From Archivesica marissinica (Eukaryota > Mollusca > Bivalvia > Venerida > Vesicomyidae), in contig CM026403.1 of assembly GCA_014843695.1 (NCBI GenBank), forward strand, positions 2,844,065 through 2,908,064: DNA of 64,000 nucleotides, read 5' to 3'. A program made the position numbers and the translations under genes. Shown piece after piece: positions 1 to 10,990 of the stretch (the stretch's first letter is position 1; every line of letters starts with the position of its first letter). The notes beneath the pieces are model-generated. The model was given only the letters and a program-made list of their open reading frames with translations. It was not told the DNA's origin and made no database searches.

Positions 1-784
1 NNNNNNNNNNNNNNNNNNNNNNNNNNNNNNNNNNNNNNNNNNNNNNNNNNNNNNNNNNNNNNNNNNNNNNNNNNNNNNNNNNNNNNNNNNNNNNNNNNNN
101 NNNNNNNNNNNNNNNNNNNNNNNNNNNNNNNNNNNNNNNNNNNNNNNNNNNNNNNNNNNNNNNNNNNNNNNNNNNNNNNNNNNNNNNNNNNNNNNNNNNN
201 NNNNNNNNNNNNNNNNNNNNNNNNNNNNNNNNNNNNNNNNNNNNNNNNNNNNNNNNNNNNNNNNNNNNNNNNNNNNNNNNNNNNNNNNNNNNNNNNNNNN
301 NNNNNNNNNNNNNNNNNNNNNNNNNNNNNNNNNNNNNNNNNNNNNNNNNNNNNNNNNNNNNNNNNNNNNNNNNNNNNNNNNNNNNNNNNNNNNNNNNNNN
401 NNNNNNNNNNNNNNNNNNNNNNNNNNNNNNNNNNNNNNNNNNNNNNNNNNNNNNNNNNNNNNNNNNNNNNNNNNNNNNNNNNNNNNNNNNNNNNNNNNNN
501 NNNNNNNNNNNNNNNNNNNNNNNNNNNNNNNNNNNNNNNNNNNNNNNNNNNNNNNNNNNNNNNNNNNNNNNNNNNNNNNNNNNNNNNNNNNNNNNNNNNN
601 NNNNNNNNNNNNNNNNNNNNNNNNNNNNNNNNNNNNNNNNNNNNNNNNNNNNNNNNNNNNNNNNNNNNNNNNNNNNNNNNNNNNNNNNNNNNNNNNNNNN
701 NNNNNNNNNNNNNNNNNNNNNNNNNNNNNNNNNNNNNNNNNNNNNNNNNNNNNNNNNNNNNNNNNNNNNNNNNNNNNNNNNNNN
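1..784. other. Assembly gap (N) at window edge
   Basis: Bases 1-784 are all N, so nothing can be said. Sequence begins at 785. Confidence 1.
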
Positions 785-884
785 AAGGCAGCTGGATAGC
801 TTCTATCTATCTATCTTCCTGTAATGTCGAACCCATCACGGGGTTGTAGAAATGTAATTTTTCATCCTAAGATGAAAGAATTCG

Positions 885-957
885 ACAACCCAAGTGGTAT
901 TCGAACCACAGAGGCAAATGGATTGATGCCAATCACATTAACCACTCGTCCAAGGAG
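885..957 (-). repeat. tRNA-Ser-like SINE head or tRNA pseudogene
   Basis: Read on the minus strand this stretch has an A-box-like GGACGAGTGGTTAAT near 955-940 and a B-box GGTTCGAATACC near 908-896, with the spacing of a tRNA that has a long variable arm, as in serine tRNA. The acceptor stem does not pair well and no CCA-proximal structure is convincing, so a working tRNA is unlikely. The sequence further along the minus strand (about 885 down to 810) could be a SINE body, but no second copy is present to prove it. Confidence 0.5.
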
Positions 958-2035
958 AATGTTCTTATATGCGCTAGTGAGACTCATCAAGCTTGATTTG
1001 TAACTTAACATAAATAGTGTAATGTAACGCACTCATAATGTTATGGCTTTCTGCTGCATAAAACTATTACAAATGTTAATATTAATCAATATAATAATAA
1101 TGTCAACAGGAAATAGTCAACTATATATAGAAAGGTAGGTACAGTTTTAATCGCTGAAATGGAAATTTCAAGCAACTCTAAGTAATGTTGATACATGTAG
1201 AATAATAATTTATCAGAGAAGTCGTGGAATGGAGTTTTGCTAAACTATTTAGTTATCAGGATCTATTTGATGTACATTGATCTATCTAGGTTTCCGTTAT
1301 TATCATTAGCACTGAATGTTATAAAGTGATATAAAATGAAACATATCAAACATGGGCTTCCTTCCCAGAAGTGTATCACCTAGTGTAGCCAGTCCAATGA
1401 TCGAGTCTATCCCTACCTACTATCGAGGCTCCCTCTTTACATGTGATACCTTCCTCCGAATAAGCACTGTGTTGCAGCATACATTCGAATACCACAATCA
1501 TGCTCAGCTCCAGATCACTCTGTTATTAAAATACATGACATAATAATGGTTCATTCACACATCGGGTCACTGCACCGCATAATCAGCTGGCCAAATCAAT
1601 CGTTATCAATATATACAAATATAAAACATTCATTACACAGTGTACAGTGTTTCCCTTCTTTTCAAAGAATTCCGTAACAACATATTTAGCAACTTTTCTG
1701 GATTGCCTTTGGATTCTGTCAATACATACATTACTTCGTGTATTATTTGTGCTAGGTCAAAAGTAATGCAGATTTTCCATGTCACATAAAAGCATATAAT
1801 GGTATCAAGGATATAGAGATACATTTCAATCATTTTTTAATTTTTAGACACCCATCAAGAAAGAGGAAACGCGATTCCGGTGACATCGATAAGCTTCCGC
1901 CTGCAAAACTGCAAAAAAAGACGACTGACAAACCGAGCGTCTGAGAGCTTTATTAATAAATGTAGGGTGTGAAAAGAACGACAAGGGAAGATGAAGCTCG
2001 TGGTGATGTGATATATGAATGCAAAATCCGAAAGA
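958..2035. other. Unassigned AT-rich sequence
   Basis: Only short chance open frames occur. I see no repeat copy, RNA gene or splice-supported exon. The stretch lies upstream of the RILPL-like gene, in intergenic sequence or a 5' intron. Confidence 0.5.
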
Positions 2036-2330
2036 AGACGGACATGTAGTCCAGTTGTATCACGCTGGACTGGTAATCCAGGGATCACAGGTTCGACCCC
2101 CCGTCTGACCCTAATACAATTAACAGTCTTTCAATTGGGACTTTAAACCGAGGTCTCGTGTCGGTGCTGTACACCATGCACATAAAAGAACCAGAGGATA
2201 CTCTGGAATGGGTCTATGTCTGTATCATTGCACTATCCTCCAACAATCTAAAATGACTAATCTTTTCATGAGGCGTCGCTCATATGGGCAACCGGTAGCG
2301 ACGATAAATAAACGTAAAATACACACACAC
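2036..2330 (+). mobile_element. MetaSINE-like tRNA-derived SINE, full length
   Basis: One of about eight related copies. A tRNA-like head (A-box around 2046-2062, B-box CAGGTTCGACCCCC at 2090-2103) is followed by a conserved central domain containing ACCGAGGTCTCGTGTCGGTG and TAAAAGAACCAGAGG, and a 3' part ending GGTAGCGACGATAAATAAAC with an ACAC-rich tail. The central TCGTGTCGGTG...AAAGAACC signature resembles the Meta-domain of the MetaSINE superfamily, known in molluscs and other animals. The family name rests on memory of that motif and should be confirmed against Repbase or Dfam. SINEs encode no protein and depend on a partner LINE. Confidence 0.75.
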
Positions 2331-2770
2331 GAAAGACGATTAGTCCTGATTAACAAGTCGATGTGAAGGTCATTATCCCAAAGGCAATCCTTCAAACAGC
2401 ACCATCCAAGACTGTGCGACTTGCGGACAATACTGATGCCACACAGGAAGTGGAATATACAGATAAAGTAGCAATATACAAACGTGATAACAACAATTTA
2501 AAGTGTTATATTGCTTTCTGACTATGATTGTTAATAGTGTCATATACGGGCCATCACAATCTCCAAATAAAGTTGATATTGTCACAAAACAAGTATAGCC
2601 CATATACATAAGACCTCGGATTATGGTCCCATAATTATGAAAGACTGTTAATATACTTATAGTGGGACGGGAGATCAACATTTCCAGATAGTTTATACTG
2701 ACTTGCTTAACATTTTTTACTTACTTTTCGTTTTGCATGCTTGTTACCATTCACAGCCAATACACCGGAG
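2331..2770. other. Unassigned sequence
   Basis: No repeat or coding signal recognised. The 102-codon minus-strand frame at 2373-2681 lacks homology or context and is probably chance. Confidence 0.5.
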
Positions 2771-2888
2771 CTGTATATGGGTTCATTTCATGTAGAGTCT
2801 TTGGCTTCATTTGATGTAGGCGAGTCTTGACATATCCTCCAGCTGTCTATGGGTTCATTTGATGTAGGCGAGTCTTGACATATCCTCC
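2771..2888. repeat. Short tandem duplication, 49-bp period
   Basis: The segment 2802-2840 recurs nearly exactly at 2851-2888, sharing TTCATTTGATGTAGGCGAGT and CTTGACATATCCTCC. A weaker partial copy starts at 2771. About 2.4 units are present. Confidence 0.8.
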
Positions 2889-2964
2889 AAGTGAACAGTT
2901 TTCAAGAGAATAATTGATTCAATATTAAGAGATCGGTTTCTTCACATGAGTTTTGCCAATATAC

Positions 2965-3225
2965 GATAGACAGAACAGCTTTTATACAACTATACAACCC
3001 ACCACGTGTTCCGTTACATGACATGTACACATATACAAACTATACAACGTGTTCCGTAACAAAACAACTTTTATACCAATATACAACCCATCACGTGTTC
3101 CGTGATATGACATTTATCCAAATAAAAACTAAACGCTTATACAAACATACTCTAAGACACGTGTCTCATGCCTGGACACTTATACACACATGCTCTAAAC
3201 CACACGTACTGTATATGTACGGTTA
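2965..3225. repeat. Degenerate tandem repeat
   Basis: Imperfect units of roughly 50-70 bp share TATACAACCCA, CACGTGTTCCGT and CTTTTATAC (for example near 2987-3020, 3033-3055 and 3067-3100), decaying rightwards to CACGTGTCTCATG near 3160. It looks like an old minisatellite. Confidence 0.55.
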
Positions 3226-3230
3226 GGTGA

Positions 3231-4480
3231 CAGGCTTAATTAAATAGCTAGTATACAGGCTAAATGACTTCGCATTCGCCTCTATCCTCGTACCTTGGTA
3301 TAACAGCTGATTTTAGTGTTTTCGTAATTTCCAACTGTGCCTATATTCAGATCCTCACTAGCAAGAGCAGAACATTGTAAGTGTAGATTTCTTCGGCATC
3401 CATAAGTCTTGTCAGACTATGGAGTTAGCGCCCGTTGAGTCTACAGATGAGCACCGTCTGCAGTGTAGATTTACTGTATTATTGAACAACCATGCAATTA
3501 ATTTTCTAAATTGAAGCTTATTAAATATGTATACTATCATGACTCGGCATTCTGTATGTATACGCAAAGATGGAATTTACCGTGTTGAAATCAGCAATGA
3601 ACAATGGCTAGAGCATCTTTTGAGCAGCAACGCTACATATAGTCACAGGTGTGTAGGTGGAAAACAAACTGTTTTATTTGTGTAGACATACGTGTAGTTT
3701 GCAATTTATATACTGAATATCGTGTTTCTTACTTGTATTGGGATATGACACACGCTATATCTACCACAGAATAATCTATTTTTCTATGCCGTAGATAACA
3801 GGACTTCTCGCATAAATAAAATGTGCATTTTATCTATTCGTTGGTGTAGATAAGTGCCGAGAACTAACGAGAATAACCCACCATGACATGATCATGTCAA
3901 TCAAACAGATCATGTCACAAGTAAGCAGCAATTTCCTCACTCTATGCAGTGTATATGTACTGTGGATTTATGAAACATTTACTGGCTGTATGTACGAGTG
4001 TAAGCAATGTGAAACAAAATAAACTGAACATTATGTATTTGAACATTTGAATAAAATCTCTACAAAGCTTGTTTTTTCGCTAATGCAATGTCTCGTACAA
4101 CTAAAAGCATACACTTGACACTGTATACATATCTCGGATATTGTAAAAAGGTAAAGCTGCATCAAGCTGAATTGTTGGGATTTGGAGAAAACCGATTCAA
4201 ATTGTATTTGTGAAACCCTCGTTCTTTAGTGATGCTACAACACAATAAAAATATCATGGCCGTAGTAATATCTTGTATTCACATTTTGTTTTTCCTTATG
4301 TCAGTCTGCAGGAGAAAAATACAACAATCGTTGGACGTCTAACGCCTACCTATTGTGTTTATCACGATAGGTATATCAAACGCAACCACAATACTAGTCA
4401 CGGAGTTAATAATGTCATTTGACAGATTGTGGGATGTTATGTTGAACAGAAAATGAAAACATGATTCATTGATTTAACAG
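3231..4480. other. Upstream region of the RILPL-like gene
   Basis: About 1.25 kb with no supported exon, SINE or array. It lies just 5' of the first coding exon. A possible splice acceptor (pyrimidine-poor, ending AACAG at 4480) suggests the 5' UTR may be spliced, so the true promoter could be further upstream. No TATA or initiator site is clear enough to call. Confidence 0.4.
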
Positions 4481-4502
4481 ATAGGTCCTCAATAGGTCCT
4501 CA

Positions 4503-4802
4503 ATGGATCTTTTGCTTATTCGTAGAAGAATGGAAGACGATGTTATTTCGGAAGTTACTGTCACAGACGTCTACGACCAAGCAGCAGGGATAGGGAAAGA
4601 ATTCGAAAAGCTGATAGAAAATTTTGGAGTTGGTTCAGTTACTGACTTGATGCCAAAAGTGATAAGAGCGTTAGAACAACTAGAGGCATTAGCCTCAAAA
4701 TACGAAAAGGAAAGTAGTGAAATAAATGACTTAAAGTATGCTGTGAACAAACTGGAAGCAGAAAAAGCAGATAAAAATGTAGAAAAAATGAGATTTGAAG
4801 AT
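4503..4802 (+). CDS. RILPL1: RILP-like protein, coding exon 1 (RH1 domain)
   Basis: First coding exon of a RILPL1/RILP-like orthologue. From the ATG at 4503, or the more family-like in-frame ATG at 4530 (residue 10, MEDDVISEV), it encodes 100 or 91 residues. The motif TVTDVYDQAAGIGKEFEKLI followed by DLMPKVIRALEQLEAL matches the RH1 (RILP homology 1) domain; the rest is a charged coiled coil. Known family roles: RILP-like proteins are Rab effectors (RILP with Rab7, RILPL1/2 with LRRK2-phosphorylated Rab8/Rab10). Their RH1 domain contacts motor proteins such as dynein light intermediate chain or myosin Va, and RILPL1/2 regulate ciliary membrane content. An in-frame TAG at 4482-4484 blocks extension upstream. 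The exon ends GAT|GTAAGT in phase 0. An 11-12 bp duplication (AATAGGTCCTC) lies immediately before the ATG. Whether it is RILPL1 or an undivided invertebrate RILP-like gene is not settled. Confidence 0.85.
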
Positions 4803-4833
4803 GTAAGTCAGAATATTACTATTATACGGTATT

Positions 4834-5195
4834 GTAGTGTATTTCAACATGGGTAGAACAGCGGCCCGGCTAGCTCAGTTGGAAGAGCTGTCCAACTAGT
4901 GTTCGGGCTGTCCCACGTCGGGTCACTAACTTTTCCGCTCTTTCTTTGCTTGGTCACTTTTTAATGGTGACGAGGAAATATGGTATGGGCAAAGGAGTAG
5001 GAGTGCGGTTCCAGGAATCAGAGTGCGGCTCCTAAAGAATAAAAGAGGGAAGAGTGTAGTGTATTTCAGCGTAGGTAGAACAGCAGCCCTGCTAGCTCAG
5101 TTAGTAGAGTTCTCTGACTAGTAGTGTTAGGGAGGTCGTGGGTTCGAATCTCATGTCTAACTTTTCCGCTCTTTCTTGGCTTGGTCACTTTAGTC
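4834..5195 (+). mobile_element. Pair of tRNA-Lys-like SINE heads in tandem
   Basis: Two related blocks, 4834-4962 and 5055-5191, each begin TGTAGTGTATTTCA and continue through a tRNA-like part with A-box TAGCTCAGTT (4870 and 5091). The second copy has a good B-box GGGTTCGAATCTC near 5140; the first is degraded there. Both end in AACTTTTCCGCTCTTTCTT and TTGGTCACTTT. The first begins about 30 bp after the exon 1 splice donor. They are tRNA-derived SINE copies, not working tRNA genes, because the acceptor arms do not pair. Confidence 0.65.
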
Positions 5196-5322
5196 AGACC
5201 GGACCACTTTTCCGTTTAGACCCGACCACTTTCCTGTTCAAACCAGACCTCTTCACTGTTCAAACCAGACCTCTTCACTGTTCAAACCTGACCCCCTCAC
5301 TCACTTCAAACTGGACCTCCTT
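5196..5322. repeat. Short minisatellite, 22-24 bp period
   Basis: Four to five imperfect units built on TTCAAACCAGACCTCTTCACTG, following directly on the second SINE head. Confidence 0.75.
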
Positions 5323-6308
5323 ATTACTTATTGTGTATAAAAGGGTAATTGTTTCGTCGACAGTAATAGTATTTGATTAGTGTTTTGTGATAAAATGATA
5401 AATCTAGTTTGACTTTATTAGGATTACAGCACACATCAGACGGATACCTGGTTGTGTGAGTTTGATTGTTTGAATGAATTGAGTTTCGCTAACTACCTGT
5501 AGTCCTATATATAAGACCTCTATATATTTATTTTTTGATATTTGTTATTTCACACACAAAGTTAACCCTTTCCTTCATAGAGATTTAGGTTAATATACTA
5601 TTATATCTCCATTTAGCTATCATACAGTGAATAAGTAGTCACCATATCTATCCCACCTCCATAGATATTACTGGAACTACATGAGATTCTGGCCTTTATT
5701 ATGAACATTGGTTTGGCTACTACATTCTCAATGTATGTCATATTGGTAATGGCGTCAAGAGGTGTTTCTATGGGGGAAGGGTTAAACATATTAAATTCGA
5801 TTACTTGTGTTTTCAATTCTTTGTGGAGTTCTAGATACCTTCTTGCTGAATACATTATATTCATTATTGTTATATTCCACAACATAATATATTTCTCTGA
5901 TCTGTACATTCTGCAACATTTCTACATCGTACATTTGTTACTTTTGTATCAATTCATTTTCTATCAAATTTATTCATAGCGACCAGAACGACCTGGATCA
6001 TGTTGTCTACATGTATGTGCCAAATGTCACGTATGCCATCTACATGTACATGTATTTGCAGAAGATGTACATGTATATCTAAAATAAACTCCCATGTGTC
6101 AATAATATGAGCATTTACATTTCAAAGTGAATGACCCAAAAAAGGCATGGTCTTTTGTTAGCCAGATATTTATAAACATTGTATCTTCATATAAGACAGT
6201 TTTCAAACATTGTCAGGCAAACTGTTTTGAAGTTTGCTGACAAGGGCTACAATTATTATTCTCCGCTTATGCCAATCAATCAGTCTGCATTACTCAATTT
6301 GTAGACGT
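5323..6308. other. Intron 1 sequence without recognised features
   Basis: AT-rich intronic sequence. Clusters of the palindrome TACATGTA occur near 6008-6080. Two overlapping opposite-strand frames at 5613-5979 have no family resemblance and are probably chance. Confidence 0.5.
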
Positions 6309-6538
6309 GTGTTTTACGTTTATTTATCGTCGCTACCGGTTGCCCATATGAGCGACATCTGAAGAGATTAGTCATTTTAGATTTTTGGAGGATAGTGCAA
6401 TGATACACACAGAGACCCATTCCAGAGTCTCCTCTGGTTCTTTTACATGCACAGTGTAAAGCACCGACACAAGACCTCGGTTTAATGTCCCATCTGAAAG
6501 ACTGTTAATTTTATTAGGGTCAGTCGGGGGATCGAACC
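6309..6538 (-). mobile_element. MetaSINE-like copy, 5'-truncated
   Basis: Minus-strand copy of the family at 2036. The 3' end (ACGTTTATTTATCGTCGCTA on the plus strand) is at 6317 and the central domain is intact. It stops in the B-box (GATCGAACC at 6530-6538), so the tRNA-like A-box is missing. The body near 6350 has a small deletion. Confidence 0.85.
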
Positions 6539-7891
6539 ATTAATTTGTAGCACAGGTAAGATCGTGTATTTATGAGCAAGTGTGTCATCACCTGTCTTTG
6601 ATAGACAAATTTTCGCACCTCCAAGCCTGCATGGGACCATTCCTTTGTGTTTGAATATTAATTGGTTGAAAATTAAACAAACAGTTATATGCAGTATATA
6701 CAGTAACATTTTGTTTGAGAAGAAATACAATGAAATTTCTAATTTTATATTCGATTACGATATGTTGCTATACCCTAGTTTAAACACACAAAAATTACTG
6801 ACCAGTGCAGTATACAGGTAAGATTCCGCGCCGATTCGTGGTCAGTTAATTCTGTCCACCATAGTGTTTTTGTCATTTCGTCACAAAACGTGCAAGATGA
6901 CGTGGATTTTTATTTTGCTTCACAAAGACATGAGGAGTTTAATTAATCTGTCTGGCGTGTACTGTACTCAAAGTATAAAAACATGAAGCAAACTGTTTTT
7001 TAGTAATTAATGCAATGCATAATATTGTCTAAACAGTGAGATCCGGCTTGAAATGCAGTAGGTCCGATTTAACCAACGACGAGGTCCGGTATGAACGTAT
7101 TTCTATTAGACTTAGTCCTCAAACATGAGTGTCCGATGAAGTATACCACTCCTGTGGGATTATACATAATACAGAGTGTTCTGTTATCTCAAAGTTGGTT
7201 ATGTGAAATTCACTGCTTGTGTCAGAGTTTGGTGATGGTTCTGTGACTTCTGTTTCAAATACTATCACTTTGCGTATAACTGGCTACAGTTATATAATCA
7301 ATAATTCCAATTAGGAAACATTTATCCGTAACAGACAATCTTGCATGTAATTATTATCAATGTGTCCAATTAACACTACTGTGCTATTGAATGAATACTT
7401 TCATTGAAGGTTTTTACTATTGGCAGTGATTGGGTGTGTAAACACTTGATAGTAATCTGCTTTAAAAGAAAAAGGCCTCATTTTATAATTCTTTGATGTT
7501 TCTAAATTTATTTCCATATCGTATACACACAAATAAGTAAGACGCTATTTATTCAGGGCGTTCATTTGACCCGTGATCCTGGGTTTTGACACATAAACAT
7601 CTCTTAAAGACGCTTGTTTGACTCTTAGTGAAAATGCCTTGCTAGTCAACTTTGACCCGGTACGTTGAGCGGTCAAGCGTCCTCAAACATTTTCTCAGCA
7701 GGGTAAAATCTGCCTGTCAAAACACAGACAGAGACTGTCTATAAATATATGCTGTAACTCTGCCTTCGCCAATGAACGAAGATGTCTGTGAAATTTGCAT
7801 GCAACAACCATAAGCCTAGATATATTCCCGACGGGAATTTCCCGTAAAGTTGGAGCCAAATTGAACCCTGATTACTGATGTATGACTTCAG
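6539..7891. other. Intron 1 sequence without recognised features
   Basis: No SINE, array or exon could be supported between the truncated SINE and exon 2. Confidence 0.5.
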
Positions 7892-8042
7892 GAGTTGATA
7901 CAGATTGAGGATACCTGGCAGAAAGAATCAAAGGAACAGATCGCATCCATTGGTAGATTACAGGAAGAAAATAGACGTTTAAGATACTCATTATCAGAGC
8001 AGAAACAAGCAGTAGTTGAAGAAGTTGCTGCTGTCACAAAAC
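7892..8042 (+). CDS. RILPL1: RILP-like protein, coding exon 2 (coiled coil)
   Basis: This exon encodes ELIQIEDTWQKESKEQ, then IASIGRLQEENRRL and a further charged stretch, continuing the coiled coil that follows RH1 in RILP-like proteins. The segment matches the family pattern of an E-D-W motif followed by a QLQEEN heptad. Boundaries: acceptor TTCAG ending at 7891, donor GTAAGT at 8043. The length of 151 nt gives phase 0 in and phase 1 out, which joins exon 1 and exon 3 without a shift. Intron 1 is 3,089 bp. The open frame running on past 8042 is intron read-through and should not be annotated. Confidence 0.83.
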
Positions 8043-9429
8043 GTAAGTCTCGAATATTAGACGAATATAATAACATAATAATAATAACTAGAGAATGGCA
8101 CACAGGAGATGCAATCCCATCACTGGTATTTGACACAAGGACAAATTACAGTCATGACCTTGATGTGGCCTTGAAAGGTCAACCTCAAGGTCACCAAGTA
8201 TGTCTTATTTAGCATAAGTGTTGTTTACTTTAGAAAGGAGTGGACACTTTGCTAATGCACTGACCACAGGCATTAACTGATGTATCCCAAAAATCAAATC
8301 ACTTCCTCCTTGACCAACCCGTTTCATTAAAATCCATCAACAATTCATTGAGTTATCCTGTTCACAGACAGACACACACAGACTCAAAACAATACCCCCC
8401 CCCCTGTTCCCAAAGGTTAATAATAAATGAGTTTGTTTAACATTTAGACATAACCTACTTTTTCATACGTACATGTACCGGGATCTTATTTGCTCATTAT
8501 GGATATGTCAGGTAATTGACATTTCTTGTCAGGTAATTGACATTTCTTGTTTTTATTTGTCTAACTTGTTATCCTGTGTCCGTCTTGTCACCGTTTGCTA
8601 CATGTACAAACAACATCTCCTCTGAAATTGCCCGGTCAGTTTCTGTTTCTCTTGGTATGGAGTGTTGATGTGACTAGATCAAATTGAAACACCGTGTCAT
8701 CATTGTGACCAATATAATAGATGAACAGAAGTTAATAGAATTGTGGTCGATAGTACATATATCTATTTTCAACTGGAGCTTTTTTGCAATTTTACCTGAA
8801 ATTGTTAATGTGGCATTGGGGTTACCTACAATGCAGGGATCATTCTAGAGGGCGATGTGGGCGAAATTGTCGCCCTAGGGACCCTGACTTCGCCCACTGG
8901 GGGCCCCACTTCTCCCTAAACAAAAATGGGTTTTACAATTTTCAAACAAAATTGTGTCTAGTAAGATACACTAGCCCATTATAAAAGCACTCCTTCTATT
9001 CAAATGTTGTATTTAATGGTTGTACTGTGCATTTTAACCCTATTTTGCAGAAGTATATTAAAGAACACCATTTAATGAATGAATACGCGCTTTCTCACTT
9101 CTCCCAAAGATTCTGACCTAGAATGAACCGTGCAATGTATAGCGGATTGTATCCGGGATTGTTGTTATTGATAATCCATGGCAGCCATCCTGAATATCTA
9201 TTTTCAACTTTGCCTGGTGAATTGCATGGTGATTGTCCTCGACATTGGTACTATGACATAGGGACAACTAGTAGGTCAAAAGTAAATGAAATATTTCCGA
9301 TCTGATATTCAGCTGTAGAAATTCTAGTATCGACTTTTCATCCTGAACTGCTCGGCGCTTTCACCCAAAATATTTACTGTGACACACCTGTGTAATTAAT
9401 CGATGAACATTTTCTAAAATTATTATAAT
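8043..9429. other. Start of intron 2
   Basis: The intron opens without a gene. A 21-bp direct duplication (TGTCAGGTAATTGACATTTC) lies at 8506-8548 and a C-tract near 8395-8404. A GC-richer patch at 8836-8920 (GGGCGATGTGGGCGAAATTG, GCCCACTGGGGGCCCC) may be the end of an unidentified transposon. Nothing is firm. Confidence 0.45.
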
Positions 9430-9523
9430 CCGAAATCCACAGGGATTCGGCACTTTTGGGGGTACTAGTACTTAAATATATATACTAGTACCCCCAAACG
9501 TGCCGAATCCCTGTGCCGAAATC
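9430..9523. mobile_element. 78-bp palindromic mini-element with 8-bp target duplication
   Basis: The 33-bp arms 9438-9470 and 9483-9515 are inverted repeats with a single mismatch (CACAGGGATTCGGCAC at the left end), around a 12-base AT-rich loop (9471-9482). The direct repeat CCGAAATC flanks it at 9430-9437 and 9516-9523. An 8-bp target duplication is typical of hAT-superfamily insertions, so a minimal hAT MITE is the likeliest reading. A hairpin RNA precursor is the alternative. Confidence 0.7.
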
Positions 9524-10204
9524 GAGATGGCCACTGATGATCCGTCTTAAAAGTAATAGTTTTGACTTCCTTAAGCCTTGCACATTTTGACCCAAATTCT
9601 TTAATGTGACAGTAATATCTGTTAAAGATTTAGTGACCTGGCTTCTAGACCATCTAGTTTGTTTTCAGATATTTTGGAAGTGGTATCTAAGTTACAAATG
9701 GAGCATTTACAACTGCATTTAGATGCGTTGCCTCTCTGTTCCTGGTTACATACAGTCCAGACACAATAGTTTATGATTTACTGATATACATCATGCATTA
9801 CCTAATGGAATCATCTCTCGACATCTTGAGTTATGTTAGCTAATTAGTTGTAGACTAGTTGTAATTACATTGTAGTAATTAACACCAATCAGCTGCAAAC
9901 ATCTACATCAGCCAATTAATGATTTGTGTAGTTGAAAATGTATAAGTATTGGTGTTTTGAACATCATTTAGAGACAATCTCTCTGTCTATCTGATCTCAT
10001 CTGTCTGCCAAATTTTGCTACAAATGGCATCTCGACGGAAACATCCGGGTAGAATTTTGTCAAATTTTCTCAGAAGTATTAAGGCAATGATGCAGCTTTC
10101 TCTATCAAGTTTGTTTTAAACTAGTGCAAATATCCGTGTCATAATGAAGAGAAGAAATGAAGCTTTAAGCAACATATTTTGCTAAATAATTGATCAGAAT
10201 TTGA
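9524..10204. other. Intron 2 sequence without recognised features
   Basis: I see nothing beyond ordinary AT-rich sequence. Confidence 0.5.
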
Positions 10205-10451
10205 GTGTGTGTTTTATGTTTATTTATCGTCGCTAGCGGTTGCCCATATGAGCGACGCTTCCTGAAGAGATTAGTCATTTTAGATTTTTGGAAGATAGTG
10301 CAATGATACAGACAGAGACCCATTCCAGAGTCTCCTCTGGTTCTTTTACGTGCACAGTGTAAAGTACCAACACAAGACCTCGGTTTAACGTCTCATCTGA
10401 AAGACTGTTAATTTTATTAGGGTCAGTCGGGGGATCGAACCTGCGATCCCT
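10205..10451 (-). mobile_element. MetaSINE-like copy, 5'-truncated
   Basis: Minus-strand copy with 3' end GTTTATTTATCGTCGCTAGC at 10217, the central domain, and truncation just beyond the B-box (GATCGAACCTGCGATCCC, 10433-10450). It lies 83 bp before the first tandem array of intron 2. Confidence 0.85.
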
Positions 10452-10533
10452 GGAATTTGAATATTAAGTTATAATATATATAATAATTTTGCAGACAAAA
10501 GATGCTAGAACAACTGTTTATCTACCTTGAACA

Positions 10534-10990
10534 AGTTTGATGAAATACTGCATGACTTATAATTAGTTTGATGAAATACTGCATGACTTATAATTAGTTT
10601 GATGAAATACTGCATGACTTATAATTAGTTTGATGAAATACTGCATGACTTATAATTAGTTTGATGAAATACTGCATGACTTGTAATTAGTTTGATGAAA
10701 TACTGCATGACTTATAATTAGTTTGATGAAATACTGCATGACTTATAATTAGTTTGATGAAATACTGCATGACTTGTAATTAGTTTGATGAAATACTGCA
10801 TGACTTATACTTAGTTTGATGAAATGCTGCATGACTTCTAATTAGTTTGATGAAATACTGCATGACTTATAATTAGTTTGATGAAATACTGCATGACTTT
10901 TAATTAGTTTGATGAAATACTGCATGACTTATAATTAGTTTGATGAAATACTGCATGACTTATAATTAGTTTGATGAAATACTGCATGAC
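10534..10990. repeat. 31-bp tandem array, about 14.7 units
   Basis: Units contain AGTTTGATGAAATACTGCAT and GACTTATAATT with few substitutions (TTGTAATT, TTATACTT, TTCTAATT, TTTTAATT). Units are very alike, so the array was homogenised recently. It ends about 33 bp before the 30-bp array but shares no unit sequence with it. Confidence 0.95.

Noticed and set aside
5088..5160. Functional tRNA genes (also near 890, 33400, 33515, 35650 and 42230)
   Set aside because: A- and B-boxes are present but acceptor stems do not pair and the sequence continues into SINE bodies found at several sites.
10534..10990. CRISPR array
   Set aside because: Units are contiguous with no unique spacers and the genome is eukaryotic. 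The same holds for all other arrays in the window.
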